A stretch of DNA of 64,000 bases from NCBI GenBank assembly GCA_029718625.1, contig CM056389.1, positions 3,755,234 through 3,819,233 on the forward strand, read 5' to 3'. The notes under the pieces were generated by a model. That model did no database searches. It worked only from the letters and a program-made list of their open reading frames with translations, and had not been told where the DNA came from. Shown piece by piece: positions 37,601 through 48,404 of this stretch. The translations under genes were made by a program, and so were the position numbers. This DNA is from Synaphobranchus kaupii. Lineage: Eukaryota > Chordata > Actinopteri > Anguilliformes > Synaphobranchidae. Every line of letters begins with the position of its first letter. Within the stretch, counting starts at the first letter, position 1.

Positions 37601-40600
37601 GCAACCACATGCAAATTCAGAGTTTCTTCTGAAACTAAATGTAGTTTTCACCTGTAATTTCACTCTGTCTGATGAACGGCGTTGGGCAGACAGCTGGAGG
37701 ATCTGAATTAACCCCGAAGCCCCACAGAAAGCGGTGTGGAGCGGATTTCTCAGGCGATTACATCGCCTCCATTCATTTTCAATGAGAGGCGGTTCCTCAC
37801 TTGGGCAAGGCATGCTGGGATTGCTTGCGATGCCAAGCGACCGGAACAGACGGGGATCAGATTGAAGATCCGACTTATAAATTATTCCCCATTTCAAATT
37901 TAATTCCCCATTCCTAGTTTTGTGATGGAAGACCCGTTAATTATTGCTGTGTGGGGATTCCCCATAGAATCCCATCAATATAACTGAACAAACACGGTGT
38001 TTTAAAAATAGAACACATGCCCAGAAGCGACCAATTGTGAGAGGCGAGGGCGGTGCCGGGAGATTTCAGCCCCTCCCCCTGCCTCCATGTCCCTCCCCAG
38101 GAGAGCGGGAACAGTGAGGTGGTGTACATGCAGCTGGATCTGGCCAGTCTCAAATCTGTGCGCTCATTCGCTGAGACCTTCCTAAAGACCGAACCCAGGC
38201 TGGACCTGCTCATTAACAATGCAGGTGAGAGGGGGAGGGGCTTGTTTTGGCACATGCAGGTGAGAGGGGGAGGGGCTTGCTTTGGCACATACAGGTGAGA
38301 GGGGTAAAATTTATTAAAGTTACTTTTAATAACTATTATTTTATCACTACGCTTTGTATTTGCTTTGTCACTGTAATTTACGTGTAAAAACGCACTTGGA
38401 ATTTGGCTATGGACAACAAACTAAACAAAAGCCTAAAGATTATGTTGAACTTTTAGCCTCGATTGTGGTATATATTTAGAAAAATCTGACCTGTTAATTT
38501 AAAAAAATACTCCCTACGCTCTCAGGAATTTTCATGAATGGCAGGACGGAGGATGGGCTGGGTATGATGTTTGGTGTCAATCACCTCGGCCACTTCCTGT
38601 TGACCAACCTGCTGCTTGAGAGACTAAAGGAGAGCGGTGCGAGCAGGGTCGTCAACATCTCCTCCAAGGCTTACCTCTTCGGAAGCGTAGACTTCAGCTG
38701 CCTGAGCGCCCACAAAGAGCTGGGCCTGGGGGAGTCCTCCTTCCATCTGCTGAAGATCTACAGCCACAGCAAGCTGTGCAACGTGCTCTTCACCCGCGAG
38801 CTAGCCAAGAGGCTGCAGGGTACCAGCGTTACCTGCTACAGTCTTCACCCGGGTCAGTGTGCTTTAAGTCAGTGTTTCTTAAACTATGGGTCGCGGGAGT
38901 GTATGAGGTGGGTCCCAGAATGAGTGTACTCCACCAGGCTATGCTAGTATGTGTGTTTGTGAGACTGTAGTGCACTAGACTATGCTAGTATGTGTGTTTG
39001 TGAGACTGTAGTGCACTAGGCTATGCTAGTATGTGTGTTTGTGAGACTGTAGTGCACTAGGCCAGGGGTTCCCAAACCAGTCCTGGGGCCCCCCTCTGTA
39101 TGCTGGTTTTCGTTCCAACCACAATTGCAATACCAGAATTTTAACAAGCTGTTATTTTTTCTTAATTAGGTGTTTTTATTGTATAGAGAGAACACTTTAA
39201 ACTCTTTACTCTCTTAAGCCACGTTATGTTAGCAATAGCTATGCATGCTTTGAAGAAAAAAAATCCCATGTTCGTTATGCTTATTGTGTTATATTGCAAA
39301 CAATTACAAAGGAGAGGTAAGAACTCAGGTGAATAGGCTCCTAATTAGGTAATTGAACACAAATTTAAGTTCCTTCATAATTTTTTCCTTAAACTTGTTA
39401 ACACAATGCAGGTTTGGCTCGTTATCATTTGCTTTGTCTTTGAATTCTTCATTATTTACCAAACAGTTAGTTTTAGTGGCCATGTGTCCACAATTTCACC
39501 AATTATGAGCCAATTGATTCACCTCAGTCTTTAATTTGATCAGTTAAAACATTTTTTACCTCATTTTAATTGTTTACAATACAGCACAATGTGAATATTG
39601 GACTTTTATTCTTCATGGCATGCATAGCTATTACTAACATAATGTGGCATAAGAATGTAAATAATCCCTCTAAACATTAAAAACACCTAATTAAGAAAAA
39701 TTAACAGCTTGTTAAAATTCAAGTATTGCAATTGTGGTTGGATCGAAAACCAGCATACACAGGGGGTCCCCAGGACCAGGGTTGAGAACCACTGCACTAG
39801 ACTATGCTAGTATGTGTGTTTGTGAGACTAGTGCACTAGGCTATGCTAGTATGTGTGTGTGTGTGTGTGTGTGTGAGTCTGTAGTGCACTAGACTATGCT
39901 AGTATGTGTGTTTGTGAGACTGTAGTGCACTAGACTATGCTAGTATGTGTGTTTGTGAGACTGTAGTGCACTAGGCTATGCTAGTATGTGTGTTTGTGAG
40001 ACTGTAGTGCACTAGGCTATGCTAGTATGTGTGTTTGTGAGACTGTAGTGCACTAGGCTATGCTAGTATGTGTGTTTGTGAGACTGTAGTGCACTAGGCT
40101 ATGCTAGTATGTGTGTTTGTGAGACTGTAGTGCACTAGGCTATGCTAGTATGTGTGTTTGTGAGACTGTAGTGCACTAGGCTATGCTAGTATGTGTGTTT
40201 GTGAGACTAGTGCACTAGGCTATGCTAGTATGTGTGTTTGTGAGACTGTAGTGCACTAGGCTATGCTAGTATGTGTGTTTGTGAGACTGTAGTGCACTAG
40301 GCTATGCTAGTATGTGTGTTTGTGAGACTGTAGTGCACTAGGCTATGCTAGTATGTGTGTTTGTGAGACTGTAGTGCACTAGGCTATGCTAGTATGTGTG
40401 TTTGTGAGACTGTAGTGCACTAGGCTATGCTAGTATGTGTGTTTGTGAGACTGTAGTGCACTAGGCTATGCTAGTATGTGTGTTTGTGAGACTGTAGTGC
40501 ACTAGGCTATGCTAGTATGTGTGTTTGTGAGACTGTAGTGCACTAGGCTATGCTAGTATGTGTGTTTGTGAGACTGTAGTGCACTAGACTATGCTAGTAT

Positions 40601-42166
40601 GTGTGTTTGTGAGACTAGTGCACTAGGCTATGCTAGTATGTGTGTTTGTGAGACTGTAGTGCACTAGGCTATGCTAGTATGTGTGTTTGTGAGACTGTAG
40701 TGCACTAGGCTATGCTAGTATGTATGTTTGTGAGACTGTAGTGCACTAGGCTATGCTAGTATGTGTGTTTGTGAGACTGTAGTGCACTAGACTATGCTAG
40801 TATGTGTGTTTGTGAGACTGTAGTGCACTAGGCTATGCTAGTATGTGTGTTTGTGAGACTGTAGTGCACTAGGCTATGCTAGTATGTGTGTTTGTGAGAC
40901 TGTAGTGCACTAGGCTATGCTAGTATGTGTGTGTGTGAGTCTGTAGTGCACTAGGCTATGCTAGTATGTATGTTTGTGAGACTGTAGTGCACTAGGCTAT
41001 GCTAGTATGTGTGTGTGTGAGTCTGTAGTGCACTAGGCTATGCTAGTATGTGTGTTTGTGAGACTGTAGTGCACTAGGCTATGGTAGTATGTGTGTGTGT
41101 GTGAGTCTGTAGTGCACTAGGCTATGCTAGTATGTGTGTTTGTGAGACTGTAGTGCACTAGGCTATGCTAGTATGTGTGTTTGTGAGACTGTAGTGCACT
41201 AGACTATGCTAGTATGTGTGTTTGTGAGACTGTAGTGCACTAGGCTATGCTAGTATGTGTGTTTGTGAGACTGTAGTGCACTAGACTATGCTAGTATGTG
41301 AGAGGGGCGTGTCTGTGAGAGGGGCGTGCCTGTGAGAGGGGCGTGCCTGTGAGAGGGGCGTGCCTGTGAGAGGGGCGTGTCTGTGAGAGGGGCGTGTCTG
41401 TGAGAGGGGCGTGTCTGTGAGAGGGGCGTGTCTGTGAGGGGCGTCTGTGAGGGGGGCGTGCCTGTGTGGGGCGTGCCTGTGAGAGGGGCGTGTCTGTGAG
41501 AGGGGCGTGTCTGTGAGGGGCGTCTGTGAGGGGGGCGTGCCTGTGAGAGGGGCGTGCCTGTGAGAGGGGCGTGTCTGTGAGAGGGGCGTGCCTGTGAGAG
41601 GGGCGTGCCTGTGAGAGGGGCGTGCCTGTGAGAGGGGCGTGTCTGTGAGAGGGGCGTGTCTGTGAGAGGGGCGTGTCTGTGAGAGGGGCGTGTCTGTGAG
41701 GGGCGTCTGTGAGGGGGGCGTGCCTGTGAGTGGGGCGTGCCTGTGAGAGGGGCGTGTCTGTGAGAGGGGCGTGTCTGTGAGAGGGGTGTGTCTGTGAGAG
41801 GGGCGTGCCTGAGAGGGGCGTGCCTGTGAGAGCAGCGTGTCTGTGAGAGGGGCGTGCCTGTGAGCGGCGTGTCTGTGAGGGTGACGTGCCTGGCTCTGTT
41901 TCTCAGGGGCGATAAAGACAGAGATCGGTCGCTATTCCAGCATCATGATGACCATCCTAATGGAGCCCATCAAACTGCTCTTCTTCCTGGACGTGGAGGC
42001 GGGGTCCCAGACCACTCTACACTGCGCCCTGCAGGAGGGACTGGAGCATTACAGCGGCCGCTACTTCTCCAACTGCGCCGTGGAGGAAATGAGCGCCAAG
42101 GCGCGCGACGACGCGGTGGCCAGGAAGCTGTGGGAAGTGAGCGAGACGCTGAGCGGCCTGTCCTGA
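34503..42166 (+). CDS. dhrs13: Dehydrogenase/reductase SDR family member 13, complete, 5 exons
   Basis: Join 34503-34629, 36700-36818, 38101-38224, 38526-38852, 41907-42166: 957 nt, 318 residues, all introns GT-AG and in phase. An N-terminal hydrophobic anchor (about residues 3-20, [15 protein letters not shown]) is followed by the Rossmann nucleotide motif TGGNTGIG at 42-49. NNAG is at 121-124, the catalytic Ser near 170 (NISSKAY) and the catalytic YSHSK at Tyr202/Lys206. The C-terminus [20 protein letters not shown] resembles DHRS13. Human DHRS13 is about 377 residues; the fish form lacks the acidic tail. Family knowledge points to NADP(H)-dependent retinol dehydrogenase-like enzymes on internal membranes; the substrate of DHRS13 is not settled. 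Position just after phf12 in the same orientation matches mammals. An in-frame ATG at 34473 would add ten residues; 34503 fits the family better. Confidence 0.93.
34999..36530 (-). mobile_element. Full-length Tc1-like transposon in dhrs13 intron 1
   Basis: The ends CACTACTCACAAAAAGTTAG and the inverse CTAACTTTTTGTGAGTAGTG share a terminal inverted repeat of at least 45 bp, with TA on both sides. It is 1532 bp and carries an intact transposase frame opposite to dhrs13. Confidence 0.95.
35203..36279 (-). CDS. Tc1-like transposase, intact frame
   Basis: The frame is 358 residues without any stop; initiation at the internal Met 17 (36231, MRPRRHLT) would give 342, closer to the usual 340 of Tc1 transposases. 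Helix-turn-helix DNA-binding regions lie at about residues 20-70 ([20 protein letters not shown]) and 95-135. The DDE triad is complete: Asp170 (FSDESRF), Asp260 (FMDDNAPAH) and Glu295 (NPIENLW), with 34 residues between the last two (DD34E). The enzyme would cut and paste the flanking element at TA sites in the nucleus. No promoter is evident. Family consensus is needed to judge whether missense changes have killed it. Confidence 0.95.
   Translation of the reverse strand: MVFKQSSSSCCSHFDIMRPRRHLTIDQQYLAIARLQTGCSQREVATELRVSQSVISRLQQRYRETGRVTERHISGRLLATSHTDDRFIVNSALRNRMMNATQLQAHLREVRGTQVSRQTIRNRLHQRGLRARRPARVPDHTTRHRRHCLAWAREHLRWTRDQWASVLFSDESRFTLSRNDGRQRCWRRQGERYASATVVTRRPFGGGGVTVWAGVSSQYRTALHFVNGTVTSLYYLNNIINPVIVPLHEQHRPNFIFMDDNAPAHRGRIIRERLLETGVPQMEWPALSPDLNPIENLWDQLTHRVEARNSVPQNLNDLRAALQEEWDAMPQQTISRLVNSMRRRCQAVIDAQGHMTSY
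36700..36818 (+). CDS. dhrs13: dhrs13 exon 2 (NADP-binding motif)
   Basis: Acceptor ctctcag|GGGGTA. It encodes [18 protein letters not shown] and RVILACRSK. Donor AGG|gtgaga, phase 0. Confidence 0.94.
36852..37380. mobile_element. hAT fragment related to the 21056 element
   Basis: It begins GGGTGGGCGATATGGCC, like the left end of the element at 21056, and continues with ATCACAATATG/CGATATGATATC-type subterminal motifs. No matching right end is visible; the right limit is approximate. Confidence 0.55.
37420..37558. mobile_element. 139-bp MITE with CACTCTCAG ends, TA target
   Basis: The left end CACTCTCAGGAAAAAAAGG and right end CTTTATTTCTGAGAGTG are inverted, with TA at 37418-37419 and 37559-37560. 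This fits a Tc1/mariner-type MITE. Confidence 0.85.
38101..38224 (+). CDS. dhrs13: dhrs13 exon 3
   Basis: Acceptor ccccag|GAGAGC. It encodes [17 protein letters not shown] and ends LDLLINNA. The donor GCAG|gtgaga is followed by two more copies of CAGGTGAGA 36 and 69 bp downstream. Confidence 0.94.
38526..38852 (+). CDS. dhrs13: dhrs13 exon 4 (catalytic residues)
   Basis: Acceptor ctctcag|GAATTT. It encodes [27 protein letters not shown] and [17 protein letters not shown]. Donor CCGG|gtcagt; phase 1 in and out. Confidence 0.95.
38935..41300 (+). repeat. 41-bp minisatellite, about 40 copies, dhrs13 intron 4
   Basis: The unit is CTATGCTAGTATGTGTGTTT plus GTGAGACTGTAGTGCACTAGG, with G/A at the CTAGGC/CTAGAC site and GT-expanded variants. 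It is interrupted at 39063-39794 by a foldback transposon. Confidence 0.97.
39063..39794. mobile_element. Foldback hAT element inside the minisatellite
   Basis: It starts CAGGGGTTCCCAAACCAG and ends GGTTGAGAACCACTG. The two halves are inverted copies along nearly the whole 732 bp (for example TAGCTATGCATGC near the middle of each arm). The flanking 8 bp are cactaggc and cactagac, both native variants of the 41-bp repeat. Confidence 0.88.
41299..41880 (+). repeat. 17-bp minisatellite, about 33 copies, dhrs13 intron 4
   Basis: The unit is GTGAGAGGGGCGTGTCT, with CGTGCCT variants. Each copy carries GTGAG, a potential 5' splice-site core. The array ends about 27 bp before the last exon. Confidence 0.96.
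41907..42166 (+). CDS. dhrs13: dhrs13 last exon
   Basis: The acceptor tctcag|GGGCGA follows about 27 bp after a 17-bp minisatellite. It encodes [32 protein letters not shown] and the end [11 protein letters not shown], then TGA. Confidence 0.94.
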
Positions 42167-42254
42167 GTGCCGGCGGTCATGGTGAATGTATAGCTGACTG
42201 TGTGTACTATTCATCTTCATTACTAGGGATCTGCTTTGTAGTCGCGTCAATGAC

Positions 42255-42318
42255 CTTCAATATGCACTTATTGTACATCGCTTTGGATAAAAGCGTCTGC
42301 CAAATAACTGTAATGTAA
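42255..42318 (+). repeat. SINE tail in the dhrs13 3' UTR
   Basis: TCGCTTTGGATAAAAGCGTC, TGCCAAATAACTGTAATGTA lies about 110 bp after the dhrs13 stop and is probably transcribed with it. Confidence 0.65.
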
Positions 42319-42572
42319 CGTGTGACTGCAAAAGCCCCTCCCACACTCTACATGTCCCGCCCACATTCTGCACAAGCCCCTCCCACATTAAATATAAATG
42401 TTATTTCCTATAATATGAAAATACCAGTAATTAGTCAGTTCATTAATTGTTGGCCCTGTAAGATTATAAAAAACCTTTCATCCCAGTTTCTGAATATGCA
42501 CCTGATTTTTTGCTAATCCTCCCATATACTGGCTGTTTTATTTGGTGTCTTTGTAGGTCCTATAGCTCCAAC

Positions 42573-43205
42573 ACTGTCAAGCCGGAAAGTCTCCCCACCC
42601 CTTTCACCTTCTCCACGTTTTATTACGTTACAGACATATTCTACAATAGATTGAGTTATTTTTTTGTCTCAAGAAGGTTTACCTTCTAACATGACAACGA
42701 CCCGAAGCACACAGCCAAGAGAACAAAGGAGTGGCTTCAGAGAAAGTCTGTGCATGTCCTTGAGTGGCCCAGCCAGAGCCCAGACCTGAATCCAATTGAA
42801 CATCTGTGGAAAGAGCTGAAAATGGCTGTGTACCGACGCTCCCCATCCAACCTGATGGAGCTTGCAAGGATATGCCAAGAGGAATGGGCAAAAATGTCCA
42901 GAAACAAGTGTGCCAAGCTCGTAGCTTCTTTCCCAAGACGCCTTGAAGCTGTAATCGCTGCCAAAGGTGCAACAACCAAGTATTAGGCTAAGGGTGTGTA
43001 CAGATATGTAACCCCTAAATAACCTATTTTTGTCAGTAAAATAAACTTGCATGTTTTCTAAAAACCTGTTTTCACTCTGTCATTATTGGCTATTGTGTGT
43101 AGATGTTTGAGGCAAAAAATGAACTCAATCTATTGTAGTATAAGTCTGTAACGTAATAAAACGTGGAGAAGGTGAAAGGGGTGGGGAGACTTTACGGCTT
43201 GACTG
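42573..43205 (+). mobile_element. Internally deleted Tc1-like element
   Basis: The ends CTGTCAAGCCGGAAAGTCTC and the inverse of GAGACTTTACGGCTTGACTG give a terminal inverted repeat of over 60 bp. Only the C-terminal third of the transposase remains. It is a different family from the elements at 23039 and 34999. Confidence 0.88.
42690..42986 (+). pseudogene. C-terminal fragment of a Tc1-like transposase
   Basis: It opens at HDNDPKHTA (second catalytic Asp) and continues through [14 protein letters not shown] (catalytic Glu) to the natural stop. The N-terminal DNA-binding domain and first Asp are deleted, so no active enzyme is possible. Confidence 0.9.
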
Positions 43206-43312
43206 TATATTTGCGGCAAGTGAGGAGCTACATAACTGTTCCCAGCATTTTTAAGATCAGCAGTCTGTCGCTGTTTATTTCCCAGAGAAAAGTCAGGGTT
43301 TATTCTTTTACA

Positions 43313-43540
43313 TTACATTACATTATAGGCATTTAGCAGACGCTCTTATCCAGAGCGACTTACACATCTTTTTTAGCATTTTTTTTAACATATTATCCAT
43401 TTATACAGCTGGATATATACTGAAGCGATTCAGGTTAAGTACCTTGCTCAAGGGTACAACGGCAGTGTCCTACCTGGGAATCGAACCTGCAACCTTTCGG
43501 TTACAAGCCCAGTTCCTTAACCATTATACTACACTGCCGC
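43313..43540 (-). repeat. Well-preserved tRNA-derived SINE (reverse orientation)
   Basis: Read on the minus strand, it starts GGGCGGCAGTGTAGTATAAT, has a B box GGTTCGATTCCC and ends with GGATAAGAGCGTCTGCTAAA. This is the reference copy for the SINE fragments elsewhere in the window. Confidence 0.85.
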
Positions 43541-43730
43541 CCTTTTGGTGAGATAGGCTTGTTAACCAAATGAATTGAGAGAAAAACGCATTTCTCAGTG
43601 AATGGTTGGTTTAAATTATTAGGCTAGATGACTTAAATAGACTCTTAAAAACTGCTCACAGATGCCAATATCCAATCCTCTCCCAAGTGTAAACGGTACA
43701 GTTGTTTTGAATGGGCAGACGTGCTTTGTT

Positions 43731-43791
43731 AGGGTTGGAGTGAAAACCTACAGGACGGTAGATCTCCAGGAACAAGGTTGGGCTGCCCTGT
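43731..43791. mobile_element. End fragment of the CAGGGCTGCC MITE
   Basis: AAAACCTACAGGACGGTAGA, TCTCCAGGAACAAGG and GGGCTGCCCTG match the right end of the MITE at 32977-33169. Confidence 0.7.
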
Positions 43792-43969
43792 ACTAATCAC
43801 TTCAATGCAATTATAGCTAGTATTTAAATATTGCGCGGAGGAATGAAATCCGAACTGCGATCTGATCACAGGAGGTCGCATTGAACTGTCAAGTATGGGC
43901 GCAACTCAATCTGACCTGCTGTGATCGGATGTTGGAATTCCGATTCCAGAAGTCGCATGAAGTGAGTAG

Positions 43970-44100
43970 TGTAACTCGTAGCCCCTGTCACACCTGTTTA
44001 TACCTGCAAAGCGTGACGTGAAATCCACTGTCACGTCATCCAACCTTGACTATATGGTGTGTATGTCTGTGTGTGATGTTCAGCCCAATGCTCGGGTAGA
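43970..44100 (+). repeat. Diverged copy of the dhrs13 promoter segment
   Basis: CGTAGCCCCTGTCACACC, GAAATCCACTGTCACGT and GTGTGTGATGTTCAGCCCA align in order with 34150-34330. The E-box CACGTG of the original is CACGTC here. No dhrs13-like exon follows, so it is either a duplication relic or a dispersed repeat. Confidence 0.6.
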
Positions 44101-44970
44101 GATCTGCAGGGGAGCCGAAAAACACCGGGAACCAAACTCTGACGTCTTAGACAGAGATAAACACTGCACTCTTTCAAGGCCCGTAAAACAATTTTTGCAA
44201 TGTTACATTCATAATCAATATTTATTTTTAGGGAAAAGCAATACTTTTATTCTGCATCTTTCATCAAGTGTTATGTAAAAAAAAAAGTTTTGTCTCCATA
44301 AAAATGCTGAATCTATAGCCTTTAACCTCAACCATTGTTTGCTGATTTTAGGATTGCTAATTTTTCCCAAAAATGTAATTAAAGAGCATTCAGTGTTCTT
44401 TTTTTCTTTGGAGGGAACCCCAAATAAACACTGGTCACAGCAAAACCAGACCCACATTGGGCCCTATCTTACACCCGGCGCTAACCCAAACGCAAGTGTC
44501 TTTGCTATCTTACACCTGGCGCAGGGTTCATTATAGCCCCTAGCGCTCACGTCGGTTAAATACCAAGCGATGTTGCGCCCATAGCAAGTGAACTGGGCGT
44601 GTTGGTCTTAAGATGAGGTGTGGCCAGGATTATTTTTGGCGTATTGCCATCTTGAGCCAGCAGAAAGCGCTTGCGCTAAAACCACCAAAAACCTGGTCTA
44701 AAGTCATGTCGCAGTTGTTTGCATGTTATTTTAACGGCGCATATAAGTGCGTCTACAGTGGCGATTTTAGGGTTTTAAAACGGGGTGCAATGGGCAGAGG
44801 AGCAAGAAAGAGAGAAAAGCGAAGTAGCCTATAGCTAAATAACTACATGACCACCTATTGGTTATACATAGGGTTAAATGTTACACATTATGACAACTGT
44901 GCATCACCAAAAAAAGCCTACAACATTAGAGCCAACAACGCAGTCGTCACAGCAATTGTACACGAACACC

Positions 44971-45105
44971 GTAAGATCCCAGCTGAGAGTGCCACAGGAG
45001 CGCTTATAATGCAGCGTAAGATCCCAGCTGAGAGTGCCACAGGAGCGCTTATAATGCAGCGTAAGATCCCAGCTGAGAGTGCCACAGGAGCGCTTATAAT
45101 GCAGC
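44971..45105 (+). repeat. 45-bp tandem triplication within the hAT
   Basis: Three perfect copies of GTAAGATCCCAGCTGAGAGT, GCCACAGGAGCGCTTATAAT, GCAGC. Confidence 0.95.
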
Positions 45106-45402
45106 CGCATATCACAGCAATCACAGACGACATCGTGTCAATTTATCACTTAGGCCAAGTCAGTCTGTCTTGTTCTAAAAAAATGCACAAATGAACCGGG
45201 ACCGCGGACAGCGACCGCACCTATACGGGTCGCACAATAATGCAACGCGATCCAGCACCACGAGAGTAGATAGCGCACTCGCATTGCTCCTAAGTGGCGC
45301 ACAGGCACTGCACACCTGACGAACAAACACTAGCTATTGTTATTTTACACCCGGCTATTGTTCCCCTATTGTTCCCCTCACCCCTTTCCCTGAACTCGGT
45401 CA

Positions 45403-45829
45403 TCACGAAGTCAATTCGCTATACCACTCCTTTCGAAACTTACGCACTGGCATCTTATCATTTGTTGTGGACTTTGCTGGGAAATCAATAACGAGTTGAT
45501 ATGGCCCAGATGCTATATTCTGAAGGGCGTTCTCTGGACCAAGGCAGGGATTCCCTTTCATTATGCTCTGCAGGTGCCGGCGCTGGCGCGATGTTAGTTT
45601 GCAGCTCCGCCCGGCCACCGCTAATCCCACCACAGGTGCTAGCTTCATTGGCAACAGCAGTATTTGCTTCATTATTGCAAGCTGATGCAGCTCCTTCACC
45701 TTGGCTTTGGGTGTTGATAGGAGGACTGTCAGTTGAGGAACTTTTATTCTTCTTGCTGAAGAATGCATCGATCGTTTTGTTACGTCGTTTTGCCATGACT
45801 CGCTCGCACTGTGCTAACATTAACAACAA
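45403..45829 (-). pseudogene. N-terminal fragment of a hAT transposase (ZMYM1/TTF type)
   Basis: On the minus strand a start MAKRRNKTIDAFFSKK leads into a Ser/Ala-rich linker; after a frameshift the frame continues with GPYQLVIDFPAKS and KMPVRKFRKEWYSE. This resembles the start of ZMYM1-like/TTF-finger hAT proteins. The catalytic part is missing. Confidence 0.65.
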
Positions 45830-48404
45830 CGCCTGAACAACCGGATGTTGGACGCTACGTCGCGTGCCTGAGTTTAGAGGTCGTTACATGGTTATTTGAA
45901 AATTTTGAAATTAATAATTAGAGTACAACAAAACATGATAGAATATACAAATCTGACATCATTTCAAAATGTACAAAAATCTTTTTCTTTTAAATGTTTT
46001 TTGACATTGATTTGAAAATTGTAATATTTTCATCCCAACAGTAGGGGGTGCAAATGCACCCCTGCACCCGCGGTAGGTAAAATCGCCACTGTGCGTCTAC
46101 ATAGGCGTGTACACAACGCACATACATCCTCCTGTCTGTTCCACACAGGGACGTGCACAAGCATGACTAAAAATATCAAGATTATAATGTGAAATATTAT
46201 TATTGTGTAGCACATACCTGTCCCTCAGCGAAGGGGAATGCCGCATTAAATTGCTTTCAGCCCACTCCATCAACATCCAGGCGATGTGCGATGGTACGTG
46301 TAAGGTTACCATAGACTATTCGCAATTATCCTGGATCAAGCTATGACTTAGCCTATATTTGCCAATAATTCCTGTAATCTTCTGTGGGGTCAATCTTCTG
46401 TTACGGGACAATGGCTATCCATTAACACCCATATCAAGCCTAATGCGCAAATTGTCATTCAATGGAAAACTCATGCACTGCAATAGACGGACATTTGAGT
46501 TCTGAAAATGCGTTTCAGATGTCATTACAATACAGCTATGTTATTACAGCCTGTAGCATGTAAGCCTGTAAGTAAATAGAATGGTTTTGACCTAAAAAAA
46601 GTTCAAAACCTTGTCCAGTGAATATTGCATTTATTGTTTTTCAAATAGCCTATATAGGCTACAGTCCCCAGGATTCGTTGGTTTTTTCGATAGCCTACGG
46701 TTAAAAAACGAAGATAAATTTCACCATGTTAACTGAAATTTAGCCCTATTCTTCATCCTTCATATTTTCTTTAATTACAGTGACCATGACCAGGCTTCCA
46801 TACTCTGAGCTTATTATAACCCAGCTGATTTCACCTGTTATACCATAACTGAACAAAACAATTTTAAAGAGAACAATTAATTCACAATTAATTTTAATGC
46901 CATTCTCTGCATGTGCGCTTTAACTTCATGTACAGTAGGAGCAGGTCTGTTTCACCTGCTGTAAATTTCACTTTTCACAGTCTTCCCGGGAAGTGGACTC
47001 GTTTTTAAAGCATTAAGCTGCTAGTAAAACGCGTTGGTCACATTTCCATGAGCAGGACATTATAAAACAAGGGAAAATATGTGTGAACCTCTGGGTTGCC
47101 AACTTGACAGCTTTATTGTATTTAGTGTCATCATTAAGGTAAAATAACGGTATTTATGTATAACTATTATGTATAACTTTTTAAAACAATCCACTTTCCC
47201 AGGAAGACCGTTAAAAGTGCGATTTACAGCAGGGGAAACAGACCTGCTCCTGTAAAGCGCACATGCAGATAATGGTATTAAAGTTAATTGTGAATTAATT
47301 GTAACGTGCTGCAAATTTGTTTTCGTTTCTAATTAGACGCTTAGTTCTCTTTAAAATATTTTGTTCAGTTATGGAATAACAGGTGAAATCAGCGGGGTTT
47401 TAATAAGCTGAGGGTATGGAAACCTTGTCACTGTAATTTAAAAAATATGAAGGACGAAGAATAGCTAAGGTTACAAATTCAGTTAACATGGTGACATTTA
47501 TCTCCATTTTTTAACCATAGGCTATCGAAAAAACCTTACGCACAGCGAATCCGCTGTAGCCTAGGCTATTTGAAAAACAATAAAAGCAATATTCACTGGA
47601 CAAGGTTTTGAACTGTTTTCAGTCACAGTCCATTGTATTTACTTACAGGCTGTATTCCTAGATAAACAGAGCTGTATTGTAATGACATCTGAAGCACATT
47701 TTCAGAACTCAAACGTCCGTCTATTGCAGTGTGCGAGTTTTCCATTGAATGACAATTCACGCATTAGGTGTAAATGACAAGTCGCGCATTAGGCTTGATA
47801 TAGGTGTTATCAGCTCATTTTTAATGGATAGCCATTGTCCCGTACCATCGCACATCACCTGGATGTTCATGGAGTGGGCTGAGAGCAATGTAATGTGGCA
47901 TTCCCCTTCGCTGAGGGAAAGGTATGTGGACCTATGGAACCTTTTATTATTATGCATTTTTGATATAGCCTACACAATAATAATATTTCACATTGTGATC
48001 TAGATATTTTAGTCATGCTTGTGCGCACCCCTGTGTGTAACAGACAGGAGGGTACGTGCGTTGTGCACACGCCTATGTAGACGCACTTATATGCGCCGTT
48101 AAAATAACATGTAAACAACTGCGACATGACTTTAGACCAGGTTTGTGGTGGTTCTAGCGCAAGCGCTTTCTGCTGGCTCAAGATAGCAATACGCCAAAAA
48201 GAATCCTGGCCACTCCTCATCTTAAGACCAACACGCCCATTTCACTTGTAATGGGCGCAAGAATACATGGTATTTAAACGGCGTGAACGCAAGGCGTTAT
48301 AATGAACCGTGCGCCGGGTGTAAGATAGCAAAGACACTTGCGTTTGGGTTAGCGCCGCGTGTAAGATAGGGCCCTGGGCCTCGGTTACTGAAAAAAAGTC
48401 CAAA

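Larger units (their letters stand above)
44756..46091 (-). mobile_element. hAT element nested in the foldback arm, 8-bp TSD tgcgtcta
   Basis: The ends CAGTGGCGATTTTA and TAAAATCGCCACTG are perfect inverses. Exact duplications tgcgtcta are at 44748-44755 and 46092-46099. It is 1336 bp and carries a broken transposase N-terminus on the minus strand and a threefold 45-bp repeat. Confidence 0.93.
44459..48374. mobile_element. Giant foldback element with long inverted arms
   Basis: The left arm starts GGGCCCTATCTTACACCCGG and the right arm ends CCGCGTGTAAGATAGGGCCC. The arms match for over 1 kb (for example the blocks at 46205-46310 and 47845-47930) and meet in a short centre near 47000-47165. 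The left arm is interrupted by a hAT at 44756-46091. A related right arm lies at 57100-57892. I suspect PIF/Harbinger, but no transposase remains. Confidence 0.75.

Noticed and set aside
46030..48003. Matching short frames on opposite strands at 46.1-46.3 and 47.7-48.0 kb
   Set aside because: They are the two inverted arms of the foldback element read in opposite directions, not a gene pair.
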